Assembly (NCBI RefSeq): GCF_014495845.1
Contig: NZ_CP061080.1
Location: 5,508,001 to 5,572,000 of the forward strand
Source of the DNA: Aquibium microcysteis
GTDB taxonomy: Bacteria; Pseudomonadota; Alphaproteobacteria; Rhizobiales; Rhizobiaceae
DNA: 64,000 nucleotides
Direction of reading: 5' to 3'
Under the pieces are notes generated by a model. The model saw nothing but the letters and a program-made list of their open reading frames with translations, was not told the DNA's origin and searched no databases. Below are positions 52,168 through 60,461 of the stretch, in pieces (the stretch's first letter is position 1; every line of letters begins with the position of its first letter). The position numbers and the translations under genes were made by a program.

Positions 52168-52920
52168 ATGACAGACCACATCGAGATCACCCGCCACGGC
52201 GCCGTCCAGGCGATCCGGATGAACCGCCCGGACAAGAAGAACGCCATCACGCGGGCCATGTACGCCACGATGGCCGCCGCGCTGACGGCGGGCGACGCCG
52301 ATCCCGCCATCCGCGTCCACCTCGTCCTCGGCGTGCCGGGCGCCTTCTCCTCGGGCAACGATCTCGCCGACTTCATGGCGGTCGCCCTGGGCGGGGAGGG
52401 CGGCACGGAGGTCTACGACTTCCTGATCGCGCTCGCCCGGTCGCGAAAGCCGGTCCTCTCGGCCGTCGACGGCATCGCGGTGGGCATCGGCACCACCATC
52501 AACCTGCACTGCGACCTGACGCTCGCCACCCCGCGCACCGTCTTCCGCACCCCCTTCGTCGATCTCGGCCTCGTGCCGGAAGCCGGCTCCAGCCTGCTCG
52601 CCCCCGCCACCCTCGGCCGCCAGCAGGCCTTCGCCCTGCTCGGCCTCGGCGAAGGCTTCTCCGCCGACCGCGCGCTCGCCGCCGGCCTGATCTACCGCGT
52701 CGTGCCGGAAGCCGACCTCGAAGCCGAGGCCCTGGCGCTGGCCGCCACCCTCGCCACCCGCCCCCCCGAGGCCCTGGCCATCGCCCGCGACCTGATGCTC
52801 GGCGACCGCGACACCCTCGTCGCCCGCATCGAGGAAGAAGGCCGCCACTTCCGCGCGCGGCTGAAGTCGGACGAGGCGCGGGAAGCCTTCATGGCGTTCA
52901 TGGGAAGGAAGAAGGGGTAG
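52168..52920 (+). CDS. enoyl-CoA hydratase/isomerase family protein
   Basis: A 250-residue crotonase-fold protein. The oxyanion-hole segments GAFSSGNDLADF (1) and GIAVGIGTTINLHCDL (2) are present, but the position that would normally hold the second catalytic Glu of hydratases reads VPEAGSSLLAP, where the Glu is retained. It probably acts with the upstream acyl-CoA dehydrogenase on an enoyl-CoA. The gene's last 40 codons are duplicated at 53811-53925. Confidence 0.92.
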   Translation: MTDHIEITRHGAVQAIRMNRPDKKNAITRAMYATMAAALTAGDADPAIRVHLVLGVPGAFSSGNDLADFMAVALGGEGGTEVYDFLIALARSRKPVLSAVDGIAVGIGTTINLHCDLTLATPRTVFRTPFVDLGLVPEAGSSLLAPATLGRQQAFALLGLGEGFSADRALAAGLIYRVVPEADLEAEALALAATLATRPPEALAIARDLMLGDRDTLVARIEEEGRHFRARLKSDEAREAFMAFMGRKKG

Positions 52921-53083
52921 GGGCGGGGCGTCGCGCGTCTGCGGTTCAGTCTGCCTTGGTCGCCGGGAACCGAAAGCGTTTCCCGGCAGGGAATACATCG
53001 ACAGGGCGCGCCATGTGTCCTCTGGCTCCCGCAAGCCATGGCAAGCCCTCGCAACGGTGACGCAGTTGCGCTATGGTCGAACC

Positions 53084-53305
53084 ATGGCGAAGACCATGAA
53101 AGCAGGGACCGGCAAGTTCACCGCCAAGGGCGGTGAAGCGACGGTCAAGCTCGTGCGCAGCCCGAAAACGGGTCGGTTCGTCGCCGTGAAGGGCGTCGGC
53201 GCGCTGAAGGACCGCGACCTGACGATCAGGAAGGGCCTCAGCCTGACCGAGCCCATCGCCGAGCAGGCGCTCTTCCAGCCGTCAGACAAGCGCAAGGCCG
53301 GATAG
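53084..53305 (+). CDS. putative antitoxin partner of the PIN-domain toxin
   Basis: A 73-residue, Lys-rich protein (MAKTMKAGTGKFTAKGGEATVKLV...). The first half is a basic beta-like segment and the second half (LSLTEPIAEQALFQPSDKRKAG) is acidic-helical. It does not match the common AbrB, RHH or Phd antitoxin folds with confidence. Its position 2 nt upstream of the PIN toxin is the main evidence for an antitoxin role. The ATG 53084 is chosen because the in-frame extension upstream is not conserved in style. Confidence 0.7.
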   Translation: MAKTMKAGTGKFTAKGGEATVKLVRSPKTGRFVAVKGVGALKDRDLTIRKGLSLTEPIAEQALFQPSDKRKAG

Positions 53306-53307
53306 TC

Positions 53308-53742
53308 TTGCCGGGCGTCCTGCTCGATACGCACGCCCTGTACTGGCTGGTGAGCGGAGCGGTGCCGCTGAGAGACGAAGCTCTGGTCGCAATCGGCGAA
53401 AACCAGGCGACCGGAACGCTCTACCTGTCTCCGATAACCGCGTGGGAACTGGCCATCGCGGCACAGAAGCCACCGCACAGAGACCCTCCCCATCTCGATG
53501 CCACGATCTCGAACTGGTTCAGGGCGGCCATTCGGGCGACGTCGTCGAGGGTCCTGCCGATCAACCGGACGATCGCCATCGAGGCCGCCGAAGTGCCGAA
53601 TGCGACAGGCCACAAGGATCCAGGCGATTGTTACCTGATCGCGACCGCGCGGATCCGGCAGATCCCGATCATCACGCGGGACGCCGTAATTCGGAAGCTG
53701 GCAGCCGAGAATCCCGGCTATCTCGACCTCATCCTGTGCTGA
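53308..53742 (+). CDS. PIN-domain ribonuclease toxin (VapC-like)
   Basis: A 144-residue PIN-domain protein. The acidic residues for metal binding are present: Asp7 (LLDTHALYWL), Glu47 (AWELAI), Asp104 and Asp107 (HKDPGDCYLIATA) and Asp125 (ITRDAVI). The Asp107 is followed by Cys in place of the usual Arg. VapC-type toxins cleave RNA, often tRNA, and are inhibited by their antitoxin. The start is TTG, two bases after the stop of the antitoxin gene, so it is translationally coupled. Confidence 0.85.
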   Translation: MPGVLLDTHALYWLVSGAVPLRDEALVAIGENQATGTLYLSPITAWELAIAAQKPPHRDPPHLDATISNWFRAAIRATSSRVLPINRTIAIEAAEVPNATGHKDPGDCYLIATARIRQIPIITRDAVIRKLAAENPGYLDLILC

Positions 53743-53810
53743 TCGCCCGCCCGGACGCTCGCCGAAAGCCACCCGGCAGCGCACCCGCAATCCGCCGCGC
53801 TTTCTCCAGC

Positions 53811-53925
53811 CTCGGCGACGGACGAAACCCTCGTCGCCCGCATCGAGGAACAAGGCCACCACTTCCGCGCGCGGCTGAAATCCGACGAGGCGCGGGAGGC
53901 GTTAGTGGGACGGAAGAAGGGGTAG
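53811..53925 (+). pseudogene. duplicated 3' end of the enoyl-CoA hydratase gene
   Basis: The sequence from 53811 repeats the last 38 or so codons of the hydratase at 52800-52920, including TAG (53923-53925) and the following GGGGxGG. It reads ATDETLVARIEEQGHHF... in frame to GRKKG and stop, compared with DRDTLVARIEEEGRHF... in the parent, with a 9-nt in-frame loss (FMAFM to LV). Similarity fades upstream of 53811. The vapBC-like pair lies between the two copies. Confidence 0.85.
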
Positions 53926-54164
53926 GGGAGGAGGGCGGGGTTTCGTGCATTGACCCCGGATCGTTAAGCCGGTTCGAAAACGTAGACAATGTGACGGCGG
54001 TCGGGCCAAGGGATAGTGGGCGACAAAGGGGTGGAAGCGGAAAGGCGGCTCATGGGTGCCGGATTTGGAGAAGTGGCCATTTAGGAAGCTGTCCCCACTA
54101 CCAACCCTCGGTGGCGTGTACCTGCATCTATAAAAACATCATTGATCATTGGTAGGATGTTGCC

Positions 54165-54791
54165 ATGTCCAATGAGCCCATAGCCCCGCTACAAGCCCAT
54201 CCGAAACGCGCTTTGGCGCGCAGCATCGCTGAGGGAACAGTCGAGATCATTTCAGGCGCGAGCCTTGTAACCAACATTTTGGCCGTGACACATCCGCCGA
54301 TCGAGGAGCGCGAGCGGCAGCGCTGGGAGCATGACATTAGCCGACGCTCGAACGATCACGATGAGGCGCTGAAAGCAGTTATCAGTGCCTTTCTTCGGAT
54401 CAAAGCTAACAGCCAGCGCGCAGACACCGCGCAAAATCTTTCGTTTGTATGTGGTGGGATGGTCACAACTCTAGAGGCAATCGCTAGGGACGGGATGTCT
54501 GCATCGCTGGCAGCCGTACTCCGCGCCAAGCTTGATCAGACTGCGGCAGATGTCGATGATCTGCTGGAGGGATTGGACGCAGCTCGTCTCCCATGCGCTA
54601 TGACGTGCGAAATCGAGAGTTCATGGACATCATGCAGGAGGCCGATTTCAGTTCATTCGGCAAATCGACCATTCGTTGCGACATCCAGTCGCTTCTGGAA
54701 TCTGAAGGAGCGCCGATTGAGCGCCAGAAGCAAATCGCAGAGAAAATCTGCGACAATATCGATTGTCTCAATAGGAGCCTTGCAAGGTTGA
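54165..54791 (+). CDS. hypothetical protein of the accessory patch, possible frameshift
   Basis: A 208-codon frame starting with ATG 54165 (GGTAGGATG upstream). Residues 1-142 (to about DLLEGLDAARLP) look like a genuine charged, helical protein with an early hydrophobic stretch (EIISGASLVTNILAVTH). The remainder is rich in Ser and Arg and looks like a wrong-frame read. The next frame starting at 54593 continues a more convincing sequence. Either a frameshift occurred near 54590, or two genes overlap. Codon use is AT-richer than neighbours. No family was recognised. Confidence 0.45.
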   Translation: MSNEPIAPLQAHPKRALARSIAEGTVEIISGASLVTNILAVTHPPIEERERQRWEHDISRRSNDHDEALKAVISAFLRIKANSQRADTAQNLSFVCGGMVTTLEAIARDGMSASLAAVLRAKLDQTAADVDDLLEGLDAARLPCAMTCEIESSWTSCRRPISVHSANRPFVATSSRFWNLKERRLSARSKSQRKSATISIVSIGALQG

Positions 54792-54823
54792 GCAACTTCG
54801 CAACTGCGTCGGTCAGCCTTTAA
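54593..54823 (+). CDS. hypothetical protein or continuation of the preceding gene
   Basis: A 76-codon frame that starts at an ATG within the preceding gene and reads RYDVRNREFMDIMQEADF, then a charged helical segment (EGAPIERQKQIAEKICDNID) to the stop. Its composition is more protein-like than the other frame over the same bases. It could be an overlapping gene or the displaced C-terminal part of the upstream protein. No family was recognised. Confidence 0.45.
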   Translation: MRYDVRNREFMDIMQEADFSSFGKSTIRCDIQSLLESEGAPIERQKQIAEKICDNIDCLNRSLARLSNFATASVSL

Positions 54824-54878
54824 ATGGGACGGATGCAATATTAATAGGATAAAACGAAAATCAAAGTGCATGACGCCT

Positions 54879-55577
54879 TTATTCGATTGGGGCTTTCCAA
54901 TCGAATTCGACAGCATCGAAGCTGCGGCCTTTGGTTCCCATGTGATTGTGTGAATCGAGACCTGCAAGACGGTATGCATTCGCAACACCATAGTCATTTC
55001 TCTTGCTAGGTGTGCGTTCGATGTAGGCCAGAGACGTAGTCGCCAAGAGACTAGTCGCTGCCTTGATCCGCTCACGTGGTACACCGGTGTATTCGGTGAT
55101 CTTGTCGAAGCTGATGTTCGCCATGTTGGTATCTCGACCCCTCCGGGCTGCGAAAAGGAAATAAAGCTTCAGCGCGTTCAGTTCGGTCGCGCTTCGCAAC
55201 CGGAAATCCTTGAAAGCTTCAACACGCCCACCGGAATAAAGCCGCTTCGCCGGCAGCATGCACCAGCCGCCGGCGCGATCGAAGCCATTCAGCGCATAGC
55301 TGCTGCGTCCTTCTGGCATGCGCGTGATGATCCCACGATCGGCGAGCACAGCAAGTCCACCTGCCACCTTGGAGCGGCTAAGGCTGGTCGCCTTTTCCAA
55401 GGCGTCGTAGGTAATTCTTGCGAGCCCCGTTTCGGCATCAGAATGGTGCGCAATGACCGCAAGCGTCATCAACGCAGCGAGATTGTTCGAGCCAATGCCA
55501 GCGCCCCATCGGAACTCCTTGAGGCCGCTTTCCTCGATCCATTGAGAAGGCAGCCGCACCCATTTTGGCAGCGTCAT
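54879..55577 (-). CDS. winged-helix DNA-binding protein of accessory type
   Basis: A 232-residue protein with two winged-helix-like segments. The N-terminal one (about 50-85, ITYDALEKATSLSRSKVAGGLAVL) and the C-terminal one (about 150-180, ISFDKITEYTGVPRERIK) have regular HTH spacing, and the layout resembles plasmid or integrative-element replication and regulation proteins. The ATG at 55577 overlaps the stop of the small membrane protein gene by one base. Its lower GC suggests recent transfer. Confidence 0.65.
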   Translation of the reverse strand: MTLPKWVRLPSQWIEESGLKEFRWGAGIGSNNLAALMTLAVIAHHSDAETGLARITYDALEKATSLSRSKVAGGLAVLADRGIITRMPEGRSSYALNGFDRAGGWCMLPAKRLYSGGRVEAFKDFRLRSATELNALKLYFLFAARRGRDTNMANISFDKITEYTGVPRERIKAATSLLATTSLAYIERTPSKRNDYGVANAYRLAGLDSHNHMGTKGRSFDAVEFDWKAPIE

Positions 55578-55729
55578 CACTGCTTGCCCTTTGCTACGGT
55601 CAAAACCGCGTAGATCGCGAACGCGGCCAATCCGAACGCGCCCAGAATGATAAATGCGCTCAAGCCACCAATCGGCATCTCGGTGAGGCTCTTCGTGAGT
55701 TCTACAATTTCCTGCATTTTCTGCTCCAT
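55577..55729 (-). CDS. 50-residue small membrane protein
   Basis: A 50-codon frame (MEQKMQEIVELTKSLTEM...) with one predicted membrane helix (about 21-45, GLSAFIILGAFGLAAFAIYA) and a short basic end KGKQ. Its TGA shares one base with the winged-helix gene ATG (TGATG), so the two are translationally coupled. No family was recognised. Such a small protein next to a DNA-binding protein on an accessory patch resembles mobile-element accessory genes. Confidence 0.65.
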   Translation of the reverse strand: MEQKMQEIVELTKSLTEMPIGGLSAFIILGAFGLAAFAIYAVLTVAKGKQ

Positions 55730-56262
55730 GAACTTCGATCGGTTTCGCGATCATGGTGCGAAATTAGGCAGAGGGCCAATCCATCTCTAGAGACAGTTTA
55801 TAGCAATTGATCACCGATCCGGTCGTTTACCCCAATAATACCAATGCCTTCAAGGCAAAAAGGGAGTTCAGGAAATCACCCAAAACAGTTCACGAACGAG
55901 CGCCCATGCACTGAGCAGCTCTTCGGATGCGCGTATCGCTAGCGGATCATGTCGTCACAGACGAGGACTGCGACCACGTCCATCAAGAGAGAACCTGAGT
56001 GTCGATCATCATGTGGCGTATCGTAGCATAGCTTGTCTGGAGTCGTTAGCTAGACGTCGACTTTCTCGGTCCTCAACCCGAACCGGACAGTACGCAGTCG
56101 ACCAGGCTTTGCCGTTTCAGGGCAGCGGAATGAACAGCAGGTTTCGGGCAGAGATCGGAGCTACCAGAACGACGACAATGGCGTCGCAACCTGCCGTACC
56201 TCGACGCTCCAACACGATCCGGCTCCCCACGCCGCCGCTGATGACCGCCCCCCGCACCCCCC
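55730..56262. other. low-GC noncoding stretch
   Basis: No plausible gene was recognised. The first part holds a GCTATAAACTG segment on the minus strand (near 55795-55810) that could be a -10 for the winged-helix operon. From about 56000 the base composition moves back toward the genomic average. No transposase remnant, tRNA or attachment site was seen. Confidence 0.5.
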
Positions 56263-59070
56263 TCAGAACCCCACCTCCGCCCTCAGCGCCACCCCCGCGC
56301 CCGTCTCGCCGCCCGAAAAGCTCAGTTCGCCCCGAATCCCCACCGACGCCCCGCCGGTCCCCGCATAAACCACCCCCGCGCTCAGGGTGGCGCTCGTGCT
56401 GCCGATGGCGGTTTTGAGCGTGGTCGCGCCGCCGACGTCGTCGCCGTAGGTGTAGGAGTGGGCGCCGCCGAAATCCTCGGAGAGCATCGCCGCGGCGAAG
56501 GCGCGGAGCGTGCCGCGACCGTCGCCGAGCGCTGCCGTCGCCGCCAGTTCCACCCCGCCGAAGACCGTCGCGGCATCGCGGTCGGCGAAATCGAGGCGGC
56601 CGCCGAGGTTGGCGAGCCGGATCGGGCCGGTCCAGGCGTGCGACAGGCTGAGCCCCGCGGACGGCGTCAATGTCACGTCCGCGAACCGGAACACGTAGCC
56701 GACCGAGCCGGCGGCGGTGAGGCGCTGCGCGCGGGTCTCCTGCCCGTCGATGACGGCGCCCGGCCCGCCGGCGATGCCGGCCGTGACGTCGAAGCCGGTC
56801 GCGTCGTAGCCGAACCGGCCGTCGGCGACGAGGCCGCCCGCGCGCAGCCGGGCCTGGAGGCCGAGATAGCCGGTCGTGAAGCCGGTGGTCGACGTCAGCG
56901 TCGTGTCGCCGGCCAGCGCCTGCCGGTAGCGGGCCGTGCCGGTGTCGAGGCCGCCGACGAGACCGAAACGGATCGTGGCGTCGCCCCGCCCGATGTCGAG
57001 GCAGCCGGACGAGACGTCGAACCGGGCGCCGCCATGGTTCACCGTCACGTCCGACCGCGCGTCCCCGCCATCGCCCGCCGAGGTCGCGGCCGCAACCGCC
57101 TGCGTGCCGCCGTGGACGCTGCCATAAATGCCGGCCGCGCAGGCGCCGGCGGACCCGGACGTCATCGCGCCGAACGCGGCGTCGGTGAGGCGCTGCACGC
57201 TCTGCAGGCCCGCGACGATGCCGCCGAGCGGCGCGGCGTCGAGGCGGCTGGTCACGTACCAGTCCGTGCCGATCTGCTCGAGGGCGTAGGAGACGAGGCC
57301 GCGATCCTGGAGGCCGGTCGCGGTCGCCTGCAGGGCGCCGTCGGCCGTCTGCACCACGCGCAGGCCGGCGGTCAGCGCGCCGTAGCGGGCGGGATCGGGG
57401 TCGAAACGCAGCGCGAGCTGGCCGCTGCTGTCGCCGAGCAGCAGCTGGTCGGAGGCGGCGGCGCTGCTGGAAAGGTCGATGTCGAGGACGAGTTCGCTGT
57501 CCGCGCCGCCCTGGAAGAGCCCGGCGCCCGTCAGGTCGAGCACGTCGCCGGCGATGCCGCCGGCCTGGCTGAGCGAGATCGTCCCGCCATGGACGAAGCC
57601 CGCGCCGCCGCGCACCGAGAAGCTGCCGGCCGCGCCCGAACCGGCCGCGGTGAACAGCCCGTCATTGGTGATGAGGCCGCCGGCCACGAGATCGCCGTCG
57701 AGGTGGAAGGTCCCGGCGTTGCCGGTCGCGCCGGTGATTTCGCCATGGCCGAATGTCGTGCCGCCATTGTCGAGCGTGCCGTCGAGCGTGCCGCCCTGCA
57801 GCGCGAAGGTGCCCGGCCCGGTGGTGGCGATGTCGGCGGCCATTTCGCCGGGCAGCGCCAGCGTGCCGTCCGTGACCGACCAGGCGGTCGCGACGCCCGG
57901 CGTGCCAGTCAGCGTCCACGTGCCGCCGCCGACCTTCTCGAAGCGCTCGAAGCCGCCGTATTGCGTGCCGATGAGCGCGGCGTCGAAGCTGCGGGTGCCG
58001 GTACCGCCGAGCCGGAACACGTCGTCTGTGCCGTTTGCGGCGACGGTGCCGACGACGCTCGACGTCTGCGCCTGCAGCTCGAAGCCGTTGGCGCCGCCGG
58101 TGAAGGTCACGGCGTCGGCGCGGGTGAGGCCGTCGCCGCCAAGGCCGCCGCTGATGCTGCCGTCGGGGCCGAGCACGATCGTCAGGTCGGCGCCGACGAT
58201 GCCGGCGCCGCCGGGACCGTCGACCGACTTGGTCGGCACATAGCTGCTGGCGCCGCGGGTGCCGCCGGCTCCGCCCGAGACCGTCCCGTCGACCTGCACC
58301 GTGACGCCGCCCTGGCTCACGCGCAGGCCGGTGCCGCCGGCGCCGCCCGATCCGGCATAGCCGCCGTCGCCGCCATCGCCGCCGTCGCCGCCCGCGATGC
58401 TCCCCTCGACCAGGAACACGCCGTCGCCGCCGAACACCACGCCGATGCCGCCGCCGCCGCCCGCGCCGCCATCGGCATAGAGGCCGGTGCTGCCGCTGCC
58501 GCCGTCGCCGCCGCTGCCGCCGGTCACCGTGTCGCCGATCGCGACCACCCCGTCCGTGCCGAGGATCGTCAGCCCGCGGCCGCCGCCCCCGCCGCCGCCG
58601 CCGCCCGCCGAGCCTGACGAGGAGGCGCCGAAGCCGCCGCCGCCGCCGGCCTCCGCGCCGCCGCCGCCCGCCGCCGCGGTGATGGTGCCGCCCGCGCCGC
58701 CGCTGCCGAACTCGCCGTTGCCGCCGGCCGCGCCGTTGGCCGGCACGATCGTCGGCGATACGAAGATCAGGTCCCGGCCGCCGCCGCCGCCACCGCCGCC
58801 GGTGCCGGCCGTCCCGCTGGCGCCGGCACCGGCCGGCGCGGCGTTCGTCATCGGCGCGCCGCCGCTGCCGGGATTGCCGGCGCCGTCGCCGCCCGCACCG
58901 ACCACGGTGCCGCTGCCGTCGGTCCCGTCGGCGCCGTCCGCCCCCAGGATCGAGGCGGCCCCGGCCGGTGACGCCAGGCACAGCGCGAGCATCAGGCCGA
59001 CCGACGGCAGCGGGGCGCCGCGGCGCAGGCCGCCGCGGATCGCCGGTGCGCTCTGCAGACCGTCAGACAT
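56263..59070 (-). CDS. autotransporter with glycine-rich passenger
   Basis: A 935-residue type V secretion protein. A signal sequence (about 24-40, SVGLMLALCLASPAGA) precedes a passenger region that is strongly Gly/Ala-rich (about 40-330, repeated GGxGGxGG patterns such as GGDGGDGGDGGYAGSGGAGG) and then a beta-helix-like part (TWTLTGTPGVATAWSVTDGT). The C-terminal translocator barrel (about 640-935) ends in the typical terminal Phe (ALRAEVGF). It is divergent from an AraC regulator, so its expression is likely controlled. The passenger function is unknown; adhesion is a common role. Confidence 0.88.
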   Translation of the reverse strand: MSDGLQSAPAIRGGLRRGAPLPSVGLMLALCLASPAGAASILGADGADGTDGSGTVVGAGGDGAGNPGSGGAPMTNAAPAGAGASGTAGTGGGGGGGGRDLIFVSPTIVPANGAAGGNGEFGSGGAGGTITAAAGGGGAEAGGGGGFGASSSGSAGGGGGGGGGRGLTILGTDGVVAIGDTVTGGSGGDGGSGSTGLYADGGAGGGGGIGVVFGGDGVFLVEGSIAGGDGGDGGDGGYAGSGGAGGTGLRVSQGGVTVQVDGTVSGGAGGTRGASSYVPTKSVDGPGGAGIVGADLTIVLGPDGSISGGLGGDGLTRADAVTFTGGANGFELQAQTSSVVGTVAANGTDDVFRLGGTGTRSFDAALIGTQYGGFERFEKVGGGTWTLTGTPGVATAWSVTDGTLALPGEMAADIATTGPGTFALQGGTLDGTLDNGGTTFGHGEITGATGNAGTFHLDGDLVAGGLITNDGLFTAAGSGAAGSFSVRGGAGFVHGGTISLSQAGGIAGDVLDLTGAGLFQGGADSELVLDIDLSSSAAASDQLLLGDSSGQLALRFDPDPARYGALTAGLRVVQTADGALQATATGLQDRGLVSYALEQIGTDWYVTSRLDAAPLGGIVAGLQSVQRLTDAAFGAMTSGSAGACAAGIYGSVHGGTQAVAAATSAGDGGDARSDVTVNHGGARFDVSSGCLDIGRGDATIRFGLVGGLDTGTARYRQALAGDTTLTSTTGFTTGYLGLQARLRAGGLVADGRFGYDATGFDVTAGIAGGPGAVIDGQETRAQRLTAAGSVGYVFRFADVTLTPSAGLSLSHAWTGPIRLANLGGRLDFADRDAATVFGGVELAATAALGDGRGTLRAFAAAMLSEDFGGAHSYTYGDDVGGATTLKTAIGSTSATLSAGVVYAGTGGASVGIRGELSFSGGETGAGVALRAEVGF

Positions 59071-59225
59071 CGCTCCACCCGCCGTTTACTCGTTCCCAGC
59101 CCTGCCCTAAGCTCGCTTGTCGAGCCGGGCAGTGGCGGTTTCAAGCGCAGAGTGGCGCGTGGAACCGGCGGTTAAGGAATTGGGACGCCGGGGAAAGCCG
59201 CCGACCCGGCAGGTCCGGAGTCGCG

Positions 59226-60272
59226 ATGACCGTCACGCCGCCCGACGTCGATCCTGCGGGTCTGATCGAATGCTACACGGCCCGGTTCGGCGCGGGCGAG
59301 CGCGACGATGCCGCCGCCTATGCCCGCTTCGTCATGGCCGTGTTCGATTTCGAAATCCCGGCCGCCGCTCCGGAAGCCTTCGCCGCCAGCACTCGACTGT
59401 TCTTCCTGCCCGACGTCACCGTGTCCTGGTCCAGGGGCACGGCAAGCCGCTTCAGCCGCACCACGCGCACCATCGCCGCCCGCGGCACCGACCAGATCCT
59501 GGTCGTCTGCTACCGCGACGGCTGGTTCGACATGACGGCCGCAGGGCGGACGACGCGGGTCGCGGCGGGCGAACTGGCCTTCATGGACCTGTCGCAGGAG
59601 ATCGCCATCGAGGCGCCGGGCGTCGACAATCTCAGCCTCGCCATTTCGCGCCGCAGGCTCGAGGCGATGGTGCCCTTCCTCGACGGCGCCAACGGCTTCG
59701 TCCGGCCGGTGGATGCGCCGTCGAGGATGCTGCGCGGCATGATGGAGGACGTCGTCGCGCTCGGCCCGTCCATCTCGGTGGTCGATGCCCGCGGCATCGC
59801 CGATGCCATGCTGCGGCTGGTGGCGGCCTGTCTCGAGCCGCTGGCGGGCCGCTCGGCCGCGACCGGGCGCCACAGCGTCTCCCTGGTCGCGGTCAAGGCG
59901 TTCGTCGAGCGGCATCTCCTCGATCCGGCGCTGGGTCCGCAGGCGCTGATCGAGGCCTTCGGCACGACCCGCTCCACGCTCTACCGGCTGTTCGAGCCCA
60001 TGGGCGGGGTGACGGCCTACATCGCGCAGCGCAGGCTCCACCACGCCTTCCGGCTGCTCTCCGACACGCGTCAGCCGCGCGTGCGGATCTCGAGGCTCGC
60101 GACGGAACTCGGTTTCAGCCATCCGTCCGCCTTCACCCGCGCCTTCGGCGAGACCTTCGGCCTGTCGCCCAAGGCCGTCCAGGCGCTGGCCCGCCATTCG
60201 CGCGAGCGCGACGTCCAGCTTCTGGTCTCGTCCGAGCCGATGCAGTATCTCCGCCGCATCGGCGGCGATTGA
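59226..60272 (+). CDS. AraC family transcriptional regulator
   Basis: A 348-residue AraC/XylS-type regulator with a C-terminal double HTH (about 240-335, ALIEAFGTTRSTLYRLFEP and ISRLATELGFSHPSAFTRAF) and an N-terminal sensing domain of about 200 residues, which includes TRTIAARGTDQILVV. The N-terminal region resembles the AraC-binding-like domain of regulators that do not bind sugars. It is divergent from the autotransporter across 155 bp and is the best candidate controller of it. Confidence 0.88.
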   Translation: MTVTPPDVDPAGLIECYTARFGAGERDDAAAYARFVMAVFDFEIPAAAPEAFAASTRLFFLPDVTVSWSRGTASRFSRTTRTIAARGTDQILVVCYRDGWFDMTAAGRTTRVAAGELAFMDLSQEIAIEAPGVDNLSLAISRRRLEAMVPFLDGANGFVRPVDAPSRMLRGMMEDVVALGPSISVVDARGIADAMLRLVAACLEPLAGRSAATGRHSVSLVAVKAFVERHLLDPALGPQALIEAFGTTRSTLYRLFEPMGGVTAYIAQRRLHHAFRLLSDTRQPRVRISRLATELGFSHPSAFTRAFGETFGLSPKAVQALARHSRERDVQLLVSSEPMQYLRRIGGD

Positions 60273-60461
60273 TCGAAAGCCTCCGGGCGCGGGCCGGATC
60301 CGGCGAAGCCGGAGCCTGCCGCCGGTTCGGCGCATCTGAAGGCCGCGCATCCGGTTCGCGCCGATCGCCCGTCGCCGGTCGCGCGTCGATCGCAGGGCCC
60401 GGGCCTTCCCCCTTCGTCCGCTTCCGGCTACACCCTCTCTCGTCCCCACGAGGTCTCCGCC

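Noticed and set aside
55565..55810. An 81-codon plus-strand frame in the accessory patch
   Set aside because: It is antisense to the small membrane protein and has no motif; the minus-strand frame has an anchored helix and coupled start.
56458..58617. A 719-codon frame antisense to the autotransporter
   Set aside because: Arg/Ala-rich shadow of the glycine-rich coding strand with no recognisable domain.
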